Shown here: piece after piece, positions 9,711 to 18,891 of the stretch
Layout: each line of letters starts with the position of its first letter
Numbering within the stretch: the stretch's first letter is position 1
Source: an uncultured Muribaculaceae bacterium
GTDB lineage: Bacteria; Bacteroidota; Bacteroidia; Bacteroidales; Muribaculaceae
Reading direction: 5' to 3'
Length of the DNA stretch: 64,000 bases
Assembly (NCBI GenBank): GCA_910587235.1
Contig: CAJUKD010000011.1
Coordinates: forward strand, 1 to 64,000
Translations under genes and position numbers: made by a program
Notes under the pieces: generated by a model
Databases searched by the model: none
What the model saw: the letters and a program-made list of their open reading frames with translations, nothing else
What the model was told of the DNA's origin: nothing

Positions 9711-9763
9711 CATAAAAAGTTTGAATCATTAATCTTTTTCGTCGCTAATTATGGAAAAATGAC

Positions 9764-9804
9764 AAAAACAGCCGCCGCGTGTCCTTTTGGATATGCGGCG
9801 GCTG
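9764..9804 (-). terminator. Terminator of the large secreted-protein gene
   Basis: The perfect 10-bp inverted repeat CAGCCGCCGC / GCGGCGGCTG (9769-9778 with 9795-9804) precedes a T-run on the minus strand (9764-9768). It lies 23 nt after the stop of the 1,521-residue secreted protein gene. Confidence 0.8.
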
Positions 9805-9826
9805 ACTGTCAGAGGGTCTGGAATGT

Positions 9827-12800
9827 TCAGCGTACGATTACTTTTGTCACTGTAGTTGAACCTATGGAAACCATGTATACACCGGGAACGACACTTGCGC
9901 GAATGTGGTCTGTGCCACGGTTGTACATCGGGATTTCCCGACCGTCGGCACCGCAGATTCTTACGGTGCGTTCGCCGGCGCCTGTGACTACGATTTCACG
10001 GCCTTCGACGCGAATGACGGCGTTAAGCGCTTCGGCACCGCATATTCCCGAGAAGTCGGGGTTGGCTACATCGGATGGGCGTGACTCGCCTTTGTCGTAG
10101 ACGGCTGTGACGATATAGTTCGAAGCTCTTCCGTCGGGGTCGGTGAATGTGAGTCCCGTGACGGGTTGTTCGTTTATGCGGAATCCGTCGCGGTAGATAT
10201 TGTAGCCTGTCAGACGTGTGAGGTCGACCGGACCGTTTTTGGCTATGAACGTGAAGTCGTCGAGCAGGAGCATGTACTCGTTTTTGGAAATGCACCTTAT
10301 GGCAAAGAATTTTGTTCCTGCCGGGGCATCGAATTCATAGCGCTGCCAGTTGTTGGAAATGAATGAATACTGTGCTATGCTGTTGAAACTATTGCATTCG
10401 TTATTGCTGTCGGAGAGCAGTATCTGGAATGTTTCGCGGTAGGAGTTGTGATAGCTGCGAGCATAGAAGCTGAGGGTCTGTGCCGAGCCGTTGAGTTCGG
10501 GAGAGATCAGCCAGTCGTTGACGTCCGAACCTGTGTCGCCTTTGGCAGGCAGGTTTGAGAGCATCTTGTTTCCTGAATGAGCGGCGAAAGATGCGTTCAG
10601 CCCGTTGTTGTCAAGGACGAAGAATGCCAACGGGTCGGTGCCTACGGGGAATTCTATTTCCTCGAAGCTTGCGGGACGATGCCCGTCGCGGTCTATCGAC
10701 AGCCATTGTCCGATGTTCTCTTTCTCCCATGAGTCGTAGTCTTCGAATGTTTCGAGCAAAGCCACCGGACGTGTGTGATGGTCTGCCACAGGTTCCCAGT
10801 TCAGTTCGACGCCTGATCCGCTTGTATAGCGTGCTTTAAGACCTGCGGGTACGGGATAGTCGGGCAACAGGATCGTGGCGTTCATCACCGGTGAAAGGTC
10901 GTCGTCGGGATATTGGTCGGCATCGTATACCACTTGTGCCACTATTTCAGCTTTTTCCGGGTCGAGGTTTGTGAACCGGTGTGTGAATGTGACGGTGGCG
11001 CTTGACATAGGATTGATAGCCGGACCGTCGACGCTACCTGCGGGATCTCCATCGATAAAAAGGTCGACACGGTAGTTTTCGGCGCGTTTAGTGCCGAGGT
11101 TTTCTACAATGGCGCGTATCTTTGAATCGGTGTTGATATCGAAAATTGAAGAACAGTCGAATTCGCGGACGGTGAGGTTGTGGTCGAAGTTGTTGAATAC
11201 TCTGAAGTTGTCGAATGCGGCAGAACCCATGGCTCCGTTTTCACCCTGTATGCAGGTGACCCAGAGTGCGATCTGGATTTCCTTACCGGCGTATTTGTCG
11301 AGAGGCACGACTGCGCGTTCCCAACTGCGGACATTGGTACGGCCGAGGTTAGTGACGGTAGCTATTATTTCTTTGCGGCCTTCGGATGTCACTTCTACTT
11401 CATAGGTGTTTGCGTCGCTCGGATCGGTGACAAGGAAGTAGAACGACAGAACCGGATGCGGACCGTCGTTTATACGGATTTTACCGCTTGTGATGGCCGA
11501 GCGGGCGCCTATGGTCTTGGCTCTGTAGACCACGTAGCCGTCGTCGGCATCCTGTGAAACAATGCCGTCCTGCGATGTGTCGGAATAGAAACCCCAGACA
11601 CTGTACTCTTCGGGATCGTGGCTTATTGTGCCGATAATGTGTGTCGGAGTGTGGCCGGTGAAGCTTTCGGTGTAAGGCATTTCGTAAGCCGGCCCGGGAA
11701 CAACGATGTCGGTGGCTGCCGCTGACGACATTCCGGCGTCGGTTACCGCTACAATGGCATAGCTTTTGAACATCTGTTCTGCGCCGTCGGGCACGGCCTG
11801 ATCGATATATTCGAGTTCTTTAAGGCCGGAGGCTATGGATATTATGTTGTTTTCCTTATCGGTGGAAAGGATGCTGTAAGTGACGATATCGAGATTGAGC
11901 GGTTCTCCTTTGATATCGACTGACGGCGCATCCCAGCTTATGCGTACCTGTCCGGGCACTTCTGTCAGCTCGGCCCGTGGGTTGGGAACTTCTTCCGCGC
12001 GGTTCACGCCTATGAATGCTTCAGCCTGGGCTTCGTTGCCGCGGCCGGCTCCATTGTAGGCGGCGATGGTGTAGATGTGGTCGCCGCGGGTCATGGTGCG
12101 GTCGTCGTCGGTCCAAGTCATGGTGAGCCCGGGGGCGAGTACGGGCTGTATGGTGTGCACGAGCTCTCCGTCGCGGAGGATTTCGATCTTGTCGATGGAT
12201 TCGAGTTTTTTTCCTGATGCGGTGAGTACAGGTGCCGTGAACTTAAGGTCGGCTTTAATCGAGCCGTCCCAGTGTCGTGTGACTGTGAAATCCGTGGCTG
12301 CGGCCGGGCTTTCGGTGCTTCGTGGTGAGGATATTTTGATGTTGTCGGCATAGAGGTAGAATGAATTGCCGACGGTCGTTGCATGTATGCCGAAATAGTA
12401 TATGCCGCTTTCTTTGATGACTACGCTTGCGGTGTAGTTCCTCGTTTTTGCGGTTTCGGTCACAACTGTCGTTTCTTCAATGACCGTTGTAGACATTCCG
12501 GCTACTGTCGGCTCTGTGCCGAAAGCCACCTCGAATGTTTCCGGATAGCGGTTGCTGAATGTGCCGGCGTCGAAAGAGAAGTCGTACTGGTTTCCGCCTT
12601 CGAGGTATATTGGCGGAGTTATCAGCCAGTCGTCCTTTCGACTGTCGGACGACGGGTAGTAGGCAGCCCAGCAGTTGCCGTTGGCGTTGGTGTTGTATTT
12701 CTGCCATGTCTTGCCGTCGTTGGCGGCATCGATGACTGTATAGTCGCTGAACGGGGTGTTGTCGGTGCGGTCGGTACCGAAGTCTTCGCTGTATGGAGCG

Positions 12801-14392
12801 GAGTATGCTCCGACGATTATCACGTTGGAGATGGCTTCTGCGGTGGTGTATCCTTCGATGTTGGCAGATACGCCGTAGCTGAGAGGTGATGCACCGTTCT
12901 CGGGTGTGAATATGTCGCTGAATGAGGTCTGGCTCAATGCGTTTGCCACTACGGTGCTTTCGGCTTTTGTGTAGCGGGTGACAGTGTATGTCACTGCCGA
13001 GGGGTCAATGTATCCGCCGTTCTCTCCTGTGGTGACGGGTGTCCACGATAATGAGTAACGGTTTTCTCCGAGAGCGGTCAGGGACAAGTCGTGGACAGGT
13101 GACGGGCTGTCCGCTCCGATGAAGCGTACCAGACGTGTTTTGGGTCCGTTTCCTTTGTCGGAGGTGGTTTCGACTGCTATATTGTAGGTCGCTGCTTTTT
13201 CGACGGTCAGGGGCACGGTGACGTGTTGTCCTGCTTCGGCTGTGCCTGTTGTATAGATTGTGCCGTCGACGATTATGTTGTAGCCCAAGGTGCCGGATAT
13301 GGGGGCACCTCCATAGTTTTCGGCGGGCATGTCGAATGCGATTGTGGCACTCAGGGATGCACCGTCAAGGAGTAGTTCGAGATTTGAAACAGCGGCCGGG
13401 GATTCGAGTCCGGATGCTGCGCGGGGTATGTAAAGACCGGTTATGCCTTCGCCGCCGGGCAGTTCGTAGAGTAGTGTCGGTTCTGCGGTTTCGGTGTTTA
13501 TATCGTAGAGGTAAGACTGTCCCACGCTTGGGCAGCATACATAGTACATTTTACCGGTGAGCGGGTTGAAGGTTGCTGAGGAAATATATCGCGGGCGCAA
13601 GCCTGTGTCGCCCACAGTCGTCATTTCGCCTGTGCTTTTGTTGACGGTCGACAGTATGCCGTTCATGTCGATTGCGTAAAGCACGCCCGAGGGATCAACG
13701 GCACAGGCATTCCAGGCTGTGGATATGGTGCTGATGCGGGTTGAGCGTCCCCGGAGCGGGTCAAGCACTCCGAATGACATCTGAGAGCCGTCGGCGCTGT
13801 AGAAGCATCCGTAAATTTGTTCGGTAATCTCGTCGTAGGCCATATCGGTAGCCATGGATGTCAGGTCGCCGTCGACGCGCCCTTTGAGTTCCCACGTCGA
13901 TGCGTCGTAGATATAGCTCAGGGGGACGATACTCGTGCTTTCGTAAACGACGTAATTGGTCACTATATATTCTCCGGCGGCATATACGGCGCCACCGTTG
14001 GCATACATTTTGTTGTCCAGATAAATCGCTTCGAGCTGTTGAGGAACGGTGTTTGTGGGAAGCTCGTAAACACCGAAGCGGGCTTGTGAACCCGGCCAGG
14101 CCTCTGAGTACACAACTGTTCCGTAGATAGGTTCGGAGCCGGCAGCCGGTGCTTTGGCGATGTTGCGGCGTGCAGTATTGAAACCGGGAACACGGAATAG
14201 TCCGTGTTCTGTCACTCCGCGGGTGGGAATAAGCAGATCGTTGGATTTGCTTACAGGGCGTAAAAGCGACGGAATTTCTGTCGTCACACTCGTTTTTTGA
14301 GCCAATTGGTTGCTTTGGGCGGAAATGCCGAAGCCTTGCACCGTCTGGCAGGCCAATCCCGCCAACAGCACAAGTAAGGACAGTTTTCTCAT
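9827..14392 (-). CDS. Giant secreted multidomain protein (beta-propeller-like, FN3, adhesin/choice-of-anchor J modules)
   Basis: This protein of about 1,521 residues has an N-terminal signal peptide (MRKLSLLVLLAGLACQTVQG). Regions in order, read by eye: a repeat region resembling a beta-propeller (about 60-330), then fibronectin-III-like modules. Next come two or three MAM-like choice-of-anchor J/cleaved-adhesin modules, each marked by PYxExF followed by DDWLITPP or NDWLISPEL. The C-terminus (about the last 65 residues, ending GVYMVSIGSTTVTKVIVR) resembles a type IX secretion sorting domain. It is probably surface-attached or released and binds protein or glycan; no catalytic motif was recognised. 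The start is the ATG at 14390-14392; an ATG three codons upstream is also possible. It appears monocistronic. Confidence 0.75.
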   Translation of the reverse strand: MRKLSLLVLLAGLACQTVQGFGISAQSNQLAQKTSVTTEIPSLLRPVSKSNDLLIPTRGVTEHGLFRVPGFNTARRNIAKAPAAGSEPIYGTVVYSEAWPGSQARFGVYELPTNTVPQQLEAIYLDNKMYANGGAVYAAGEYIVTNYVVYESTSIVPLSYIYDASTWELKGRVDGDLTSMATDMAYDEITEQIYGCFYSADGSQMSFGVLDPLRGRSTRISTISTAWNACAVDPSGVLYAIDMNGILSTVNKSTGEMTTVGDTGLRPRYISSATFNPLTGKMYYVCCPSVGQSYLYDINTETAEPTLLYELPGGEGITGLYIPRAASGLESPAAVSNLELLLDGASLSATIAFDMPAENYGGAPISGTLGYNIIVDGTIYTTGTAEAGQHVTVPLTVEKAATYNIAVETTSDKGNGPKTRLVRFIGADSPSPVHDLSLTALGENRYSLSWTPVTTGENGGYIDPSAVTYTVTRYTKAESTVVANALSQTSFSDIFTPENGASPLSYGVSANIEGYTTAEAISNVIIVGAYSAPYSEDFGTDRTDNTPFSDYTVIDAANDGKTWQKYNTNANGNCWAAYYPSSDSRKDDWLITPPIYLEGGNQYDFSFDAGTFSNRYPETFEVAFGTEPTVAGMSTTVIEETTVVTETAKTRNYTASVVIKESGIYYFGIHATTVGNSFYLYADNIKISSPRSTESPAAATDFTVTRHWDGSIKADLKFTAPVLTASGKKLESIDKIEILRDGELVHTIQPVLAPGLTMTWTDDDRTMTRGDHIYTIAAYNGAGRGNEAQAEAFIGVNRAEEVPNPRAELTEVPGQVRISWDAPSVDIKGEPLNLDIVTYSILSTDKENNIISIASGLKELEYIDQAVPDGAEQMFKSYAIVAVTDAGMSSAAATDIVVPGPAYEMPYTESFTGHTPTHIIGTISHDPEEYSVWGFYSDTSQDGIVSQDADDGYVVYRAKTIGARSAITSGKIRINDGPHPVLSFYFLVTDPSDANTYEVEVTSEGRKEIIATVTNLGRTNVRSWERAVVPLDKYAGKEIQIALWVTCIQGENGAMGSAAFDNFRVFNNFDHNLTVREFDCSSIFDINTDSKIRAIVENLGTKRAENYRVDLFIDGDPAGSVDGPAINPMSSATVTFTHRFTNLDPEKAEIVAQVVYDADQYPDDDLSPVMNATILLPDYPVPAGLKARYTSGSGVELNWEPVADHHTRPVALLETFEDYDSWEKENIGQWLSIDRDGHRPASFEEIEFPVGTDPLAFFVLDNNGLNASFAAHSGNKMLSNLPAKGDTGSDVNDWLISPELNGSAQTLSFYARSYHNSYRETFQILLSDSNNECNSFNSIAQYSFISNNWQRYEFDAPAGTKFFAIRCISKNEYMLLLDDFTFIAKNGPVDLTRLTGYNIYRDGFRINEQPVTGLTFTDPDGRASNYIVTAVYDKGESRPSDVANPDFSGICGAEALNAVIRVEGREIVVTGAGERTVRICGADGREIPMYNRGTDHIRASVVPGVYMVSIGSTTVTKVIVR

Positions 14393-14434
14393 TGCGTACA
14401 TATCCGGACTCTGATGTGTTTTATGCTCCTATCC

Positions 14435-14464
14435 CCGCAGATTAGAGTCCTTTAGCATCTGCGG
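14435..14464 (-). repeat. Hairpin in the leader of the giant secreted-protein gene
   Basis: CCGCAGAT (14435-14442) and ATCTGCGG (14457-14464) form an 8-bp perfect inverted repeat with a 14-nt loop. It sits between the predicted -7 element and the start codon, so it would be in the 5' untranslated region. No T-run follows, so it is not a terminator. Confidence 0.5.
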
Positions 14465-14492
14465 CCGATGGATTTGCGTACATTGTCGTTGA

Positions 14493-14500
14493 CAAAGATA
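14493..14500 (-). promoter_or_regulatory. Putative -7 element of the giant secreted-protein gene
   Basis: TATCTTTG on the minus strand matches the Bacteroidota -7 consensus exactly, about 100 nt upstream of the start codon. The -33 region is AT-rich without a clear TTTG. Confidence 0.5.
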
Positions 14501-14553
14501 AATGAAAAAAAATATAGTGTTATTGATATATATTAATAATTGTGCGTCTTGTG

Positions 14554-14596
14554 AAAAAAAGATCCCAAAGTTTTCGATTGGCTTGGGATCTTTTTT
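14554..14596. terminator. Bidirectional-looking terminator of the seven-gene envelope operon
   Basis: A-run plus AGATCCCAA (14554-14569) pairs with TTGGGATCT plus a T-run (about 14583-14596). It lies 20 nt beyond the last stop of the operon that ends at 14616 and has U-tracts in both directions. Confidence 0.8.
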
Positions 14597-14615
14597 GTAT
14601 TGTTGTATCCTGTCG

Positions 14616-16190
14616 TTATTCCACTATGATAGCGGTAGCATTTTCCGGCGGGAAGCCGCGCATAGATACTCCGACAGGATTGTGGCTGGTCGGGTCGCAT
14701 ATATAGAAGCGTTCGCCGTCTATGTCGACATAATCGCCTTTGGCCATGCTCCCGGCCGGGAAGTTTACGGCCGATGCGAGATGTCCGGGATAATATATGA
14801 GTGCGGTCTTGAGTCCGAGGATATCGCGGATAAGTCTGACGAACAGTATGGCATGGTCCTCGCAGTCGCATTTGGGATAGAACAGGGTTTCATCGGGGAA
14901 GAAAGCGCGGTCGCCGCCCCATATTTCGTCGTCGTAGCCGTAGGGGAGCGACTGTTGCGCCCAGTTGAGGATTAGTTCTGTGGCGGCGAGTTTGTCGAGG
15001 TTCTGCGTGCGTGCGCGCAACATCGGATAAAGGGTTGATTTCGCACGGTCGCAAAGCGGAGTCCGGGCGTAATAGGCCCATCGTGTCATGAAGTTTTCGG
15101 CAGTGGCCGATGTCGGGTATGAGGTGTAGAAGTCCATCAGTGCGGCGTCGACGCTGACATCGGTCTTGACGTCGGGATATTTGTAAGATGATGCCGCCAT
15201 GGTGCGTGGCGCTGATGCTTTGCTGTCGAGTCGCGGAAGTTTTACGTCGAGCGACAGGGCGCGCTCTCCCGGAAATTCACGGTTGTAGGTGAAGCACTGC
15301 TCGAAGTCAGGTCGGAAAAAGGAATAGAAGCGCAGGCCGCCGTTGGAGAAGTATCGGCGGTTGAAGAGCACGTTCGGTGTGCCGAAAAGTACGTCGAGAT
15401 GGCCGTCGACACGTGCATATCGCATCTTGTAGCCCGATTGGCTGAGAATGAAACCGGTGAGCATGGCGGCACGGTCACTTCCGGCACCGAAGCGTTTTTC
15501 CGACAGGGCACGCACCATGTCGAAGTAGGCCCAGTCGCACAGATTGCGCTCGTCGCGTATTTTGAGGCAGTCGGCGATAAGGTTGTTGTAGCTGCTGCCC
15601 GAAAGTACATTCCAGGCGTCGGCCACGGAATTTTCCGATGCGTCGGTGAGGCGGAAGTTCTCGAAATCGCGCACGCGCAATGGGGTGGAGTAGAGGTCGA
15701 AATCGAAGTATGTCGGTGCCGGAACAGGAACTTCCTTTATAGGTTCCACGGGTTTGGGTTGCGGCTTCGGTTCGGGTGCGGGAATGACGACCTGTTCTTT
15801 GATGGGCAGTCGGCGGTTCTCAATGGGCGCTTCTTTCTTTTCGTCGTATTTTTTCTCGTATTCGATTATGGGCAGGGGCTTGACGTCCTTGTCGGGAATG
15901 GGTTCTCCTTTGACAGTGCGGAATTCTTCCCATGCCTTGCGCAGGAAGTCGGCGTATTCCTGATTCGCTTTCTGGCGGAAGTTGCTGTATTCCTGACGGG
16001 CGTTTTCGCGGAAACGGGTGTATTCGTCGTCGGCATTTTCGCGGTGCCGGCGTGCTTCGCGCCGGGCTTCGATCTGCGCACGTCGGGCGGCCGCCGCCGA
16101 TTGTTTCGACTGTGATTGTGCCTCTGCCGCCGGAACTGTCGTCAGGACAAGGCTCAGAAGCAATAGTGATGTGATGATAGTGTTTTTCAT
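14616..16190 (-). CDS. Exported transglutaminase-like protein with N-terminal hendecad repeats
   Basis: This 524-residue protein has a signal peptide (residues 1-24). Residues about 51-93 form four tandem 11-residue repeats of the type xENAxxEYxxF, a hendecad coiled-coil pattern. A Pro-rich linker (about 130-155) follows. The C-terminal domain has a transglutaminase-like triad order: Cys443 in CDCEDHA, His470 in GHLASAV and Asp499 in CDPTS. Such folds can be cysteine peptidases, amidases or non-catalytic; the reaction is not known. The start codon overlaps the stop of the upstream LPP20-like gene (ATGA), making it the last gene of the operon. Confidence 0.75.
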   Translation of the reverse strand: MKNTIITSLLLLSLVLTTVPAAEAQSQSKQSAAAARRAQIEARREARRHRENADDEYTRFRENARQEYSNFRQKANQEYADFLRKAWEEFRTVKGEPIPDKDVKPLPIIEYEKKYDEKKEAPIENRRLPIKEQVVIPAPEPKPQPKPVEPIKEVPVPAPTYFDFDLYSTPLRVRDFENFRLTDASENSVADAWNVLSGSSYNNLIADCLKIRDERNLCDWAYFDMVRALSEKRFGAGSDRAAMLTGFILSQSGYKMRYARVDGHLDVLFGTPNVLFNRRYFSNGGLRFYSFFRPDFEQCFTYNREFPGERALSLDVKLPRLDSKASAPRTMAASSYKYPDVKTDVSVDAALMDFYTSYPTSATAENFMTRWAYYARTPLCDRAKSTLYPMLRARTQNLDKLAATELILNWAQQSLPYGYDDEIWGGDRAFFPDETLFYPKCDCEDHAILFVRLIRDILGLKTALIYYPGHLASAVNFPAGSMAKGDYVDIDGERFYICDPTSHNPVGVSMRGFPPENATAIIVE

Positions 16191-18064
16191 TTCTTTTCGC
16201 TGCCTATGAATGGGAAGTCATAAATGGTGTATATTCCGAAGTCCGGGTCGGGTTCGGGCTGCCATGTGCGTACGAATATAAGCGGTCGTTCCGGATCGGT
16301 ATAGTTCACGGCCAGCATCAGGTAGCCGTGGTCGGAGTAGTTCGATGAATAGTATTCCTGTTCGACCTGTATGCCGTAGATTTCGTCGTTGGCGCTGGGG
16401 CGCATGACCTGGCATTCGTTGAAGCGTATGTTGATGAATTCCTTGTTGCCGAATCCGCGGGCGAGTTTCTTCAGATAGGAATCCTTGGTCTCGCGGTTAT
16501 AGATTATGCGTTCGTCGTTTTTGTAGCCGTTGTCTTCGGTACGTGTGGAGGTCTTGATGACGGTACCGGTTATGATTTTGGCGTTGTCGTCGAAGATGCT
16601 TTCTATGAAGTCGAGGCGTTTTAGGGCGAAGGCTGTCTTGTAATTCTCGAGGAATTGTACGATCAGCATGCGCGATTCTTCGGGGAATGCGCTTTTGCCG
16701 AGAATGTCGTCCTCTGTGGTTTTGTCAAGACCGAATGCGATGTTGTCGATCAGCGAGTTTTCGTTGAACGTGAATACGATGTTCTCGGTGAAGTGTTTGC
16801 GCTTGCCTCCGTTGAATGAGAACGAAAGCTGAAGACCGCGGGCCACCACATTGGCGCCCATGCGGGTGAAAGAGAATTGCGGTTCGCCGACGACGCGTGT
16901 GTTGCCGTACTTGAGCAGGCGGTTGTAGATGCCGAGGCCGTTGGGCGTGAAGTGGGACCGGTCGGGAGTGTAATTCTTTTGTTTGATCGAGCGCACTACG
17001 TCGTTGAGCACGGCGCTGTAGGATGCCGCTTCGGAGGCAGGGATTACTTCGGGGCGCTTGAACATAGAAGGATCGATCTGCGTGAACGAGTTTGTAGGTG
17101 CGGATGCTACGGCAGGTGAAGCCGTGGGGTGGCCGGAGGCCGACTCTGGCTGCGGTGCTTTTGCTATAAGTTCGGGCTGTGGCTTTGACGGGACGCTTTT
17201 TAAGGAGCGTTTTATTTTCATTTCAGGTACTACGGCGAGCACTCCGGCTACTTCGGGGTCGATCTGCGCTTGTCCGCGGTATTCGAGTTCGATATCGATG
17301 TTGTATATTTTATGGCTTGTTCCTGGAGAGAGCACCATGCGGTCGAAACCGTCGGTTGCGGTGCAGAGATTGCTCCATACTCCGCCGTCGTTGTAAGTAT
17401 AGTCTATGGAACTTACCGGTTTGCCGCAATAGGTGAAGAGCAGATCGACTTCGTCGCCCTCCTCGGCTGTCACAGCCACTTTAACATCGGAAAGTATGTC
17501 GTCGATGCGTTCCGGAATCCATGTTACCAGGGTGTGGCCTCTATATTGCTCTTTTGATGCGAACTGCATGGATTTGGTGAGCGCGAGCGCCCAGCAATAG
17601 CTTTTCAGGGCCACGTCGATTTTTCCTTTCGTCAATGCGCGTTCGGCGCCGTCGATGAATTCCTGTATCTTCATGCGGCGTCCGGCGTAGATTTTGTTTA
17701 GATCGGTCTTTTTTATGAAGCGTCCGATGTGGTATGGTTCGCGTGAAAGCACGAATGTCTGAGTGCTGTCGAGCGAGCCTTGGGAGATGGTGTTGATGGT
17801 TGCGGCAAATGTGGTGTTGTCGGAGAGCAGTTTGCCGTCTTTTTCCATGCGCTTGTTGTCGACTTTGTTGTTGACGCTTACATTGACGCTTATCTGCGAC
17901 AGCAGTCCGGCCAGAGCCTGCTGGTCGGCTTCGGCGTATGATTCTCCATTTCCCTCGCCGAAGTAGTAGTTGCCGCTTGTGGTCACTTCTGTCCACGACT
18001 GGGCTGTGGCGGACACCGGTTTGCAGACGAGCAGGAAGAGAATTATGCGTAGGAGTTTTTTCAT
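16187..18064 (-). CDS. Exported LPP20-like/NTF2-like protein, function unknown
   Basis: This 625-residue protein has a signal peptide (about 1-22). The first domain (about 25-150) resembles the LPP20 family found in many Bacteroidota and Campylobacterota envelope proteins (YYFGEGNGESYAEADQQAL). The middle has a beta-rich domain (200-275) and a Pro/Ala-rich linker. The C-terminal region (about 350-620) carries an NTF2-like segment (IVQFLENYKTAFALKRLDFI). Lacking a lipobox, it is probably periplasmic. It overlaps the downstream transglutaminase-like gene by 4 nt. A strong hairpin lies in the 146-nt gap upstream. Confidence 0.7.
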   Translation of the reverse strand: MKKLLRIILFLLVCKPVSATAQSWTEVTTSGNYYFGEGNGESYAEADQQALAGLLSQISVNVSVNNKVDNKRMEKDGKLLSDNTTFAATINTISQGSLDSTQTFVLSREPYHIGRFIKKTDLNKIYAGRRMKIQEFIDGAERALTKGKIDVALKSYCWALALTKSMQFASKEQYRGHTLVTWIPERIDDILSDVKVAVTAEEGDEVDLLFTYCGKPVSSIDYTYNDGGVWSNLCTATDGFDRMVLSPGTSHKIYNIDIELEYRGQAQIDPEVAGVLAVVPEMKIKRSLKSVPSKPQPELIAKAPQPESASGHPTASPAVASAPTNSFTQIDPSMFKRPEVIPASEAASYSAVLNDVVRSIKQKNYTPDRSHFTPNGLGIYNRLLKYGNTRVVGEPQFSFTRMGANVVARGLQLSFSFNGGKRKHFTENIVFTFNENSLIDNIAFGLDKTTEDDILGKSAFPEESRMLIVQFLENYKTAFALKRLDFIESIFDDNAKIITGTVIKTSTRTEDNGYKNDERIIYNRETKDSYLKKLARGFGNKEFINIRFNECQVMRPSANDEIYGIQVEQEYYSSNYSDHGYLMLAVNYTDPERPLIFVRTWQPEPDPDFGIYTIYDFPFIGSEKK

Positions 18065-18147
18065 TGATAGATTCCTGAAAAGGATGGATTGGTATGCTTA
18101 TGGAGAAGAGTATAATAGAGAGTATAGGAGGCTTTGCCTGTGTTTTT

Positions 18148-18184
18148 CAGCGAAAGGACACAATGATGTTGTGTCCCTTCGCTG
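18148..18184. repeat. Long intergenic hairpin inside the envelope operon
   Basis: CAGCGAAaGGACACAA (18148-18163) pairs with TTGTGTCCcTTCGCTG (18169-18184), a 16-bp stem with one mismatch and a 5-nt loop. Neither strand has a U-tract after it, so it does not look like a classic terminator. It sits between two co-oriented genes and may stabilise or punctuate the polycistronic mRNA. Confidence 0.7.
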
Positions 18185-18210
18185 TGTAATGTCGGCCTGA
18201 GGCGGATTTG

Positions 18211-18846
18211 TTATTCGGCACTGCCGCCGCGCATGCGGTTGAGCTGCTGTTCTACCGATTTGCGGAATTCCTCGTGGCGCACTTCCATTTTGGCGCGGTC
18301 TTCGTCGGGGATAAGCTGCTTGACACGTGCGCTGTAGTTGTCGGCCAGTTCGGCGGCCATTTCTTTGACAGAGCCTTGCCATTCGATACATACGTAAACG
18401 TGGTACTGTCCGTCCTTGAGGCGGTATGTGTCTGTTTTGATCACTACAAGTCCAGGCAGAGTACTGTCTGCGATCTGCTGGGCGAAAGCGTCGGATGTGG
18501 TGCCTTGATCGTTGGCCTGCTGGCCTTTTTTACCGTCGGAGCTGTACTGCTGTGCGGCGTCGTTGGCCTGACGGGATGCTGTTGTCACTTTGCTGCTGAG
18601 CATGCGGGCGAAAGCGGCACGGGCCTGAGTTTCGGCGTAGGTCTTGGCGAACGACTGGTTGAAGTTTGTGCCTTCACCCCAGGCGCGGGTTGCGGGACGG
18701 TCTTCGGCCATCTGCTGGGAGATGGTCATTTCCACGAGGCTTTCGTTTTTCATGCTGGCTGCGTTCTTGGAGCCGCCGCAGCTGCCCATGCTTAGTGCGA
18801 GGGTAGCTATAGCTATCATGCACAGTGTTTTGTTCATTTTTTTCAT
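18211..18846 (-). CDS. LPP20-like lipoprotein
   Basis: This 211-residue lipoprotein has its lipobox at LSMGSC (Cys23). The body has the LPP20-like alternation of an Ala-rich helix (FAKTYAETQARAAFARMLSSKV) and a strand segment (GLVVIKTDTYRLKDGQYHVYVCIEW). It ends in a charged helix. No acidic export signal follows the Cys (CGGSKN), so it is probably periplasm-facing (inference). It lies in the operon 45 nt downstream of the 369-residue lipoprotein gene. The domain is related to that in the next, larger LPP20-like gene. Confidence 0.7.
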   Translation of the reverse strand: MKKMNKTLCMIAIATLALSMGSCGGSKNAASMKNESLVEMTISQQMAEDRPATRAWGEGTNFNQSFAKTYAETQARAAFARMLSSKVTTASRQANDAAQQYSSDGKKGQQANDQGTTSDAFAQQIADSTLPGLVVIKTDTYRLKDGQYHVYVCIEWQGSVKEMAAELADNYSARVKQLIPDEDRAKMEVRHEEFRKSVEQQLNRMRGGSAE

Positions 18847-18891
18847 AATAAATAATATTGATTGGGTTAAGTTGTTGATGTGTGTCTTTTA

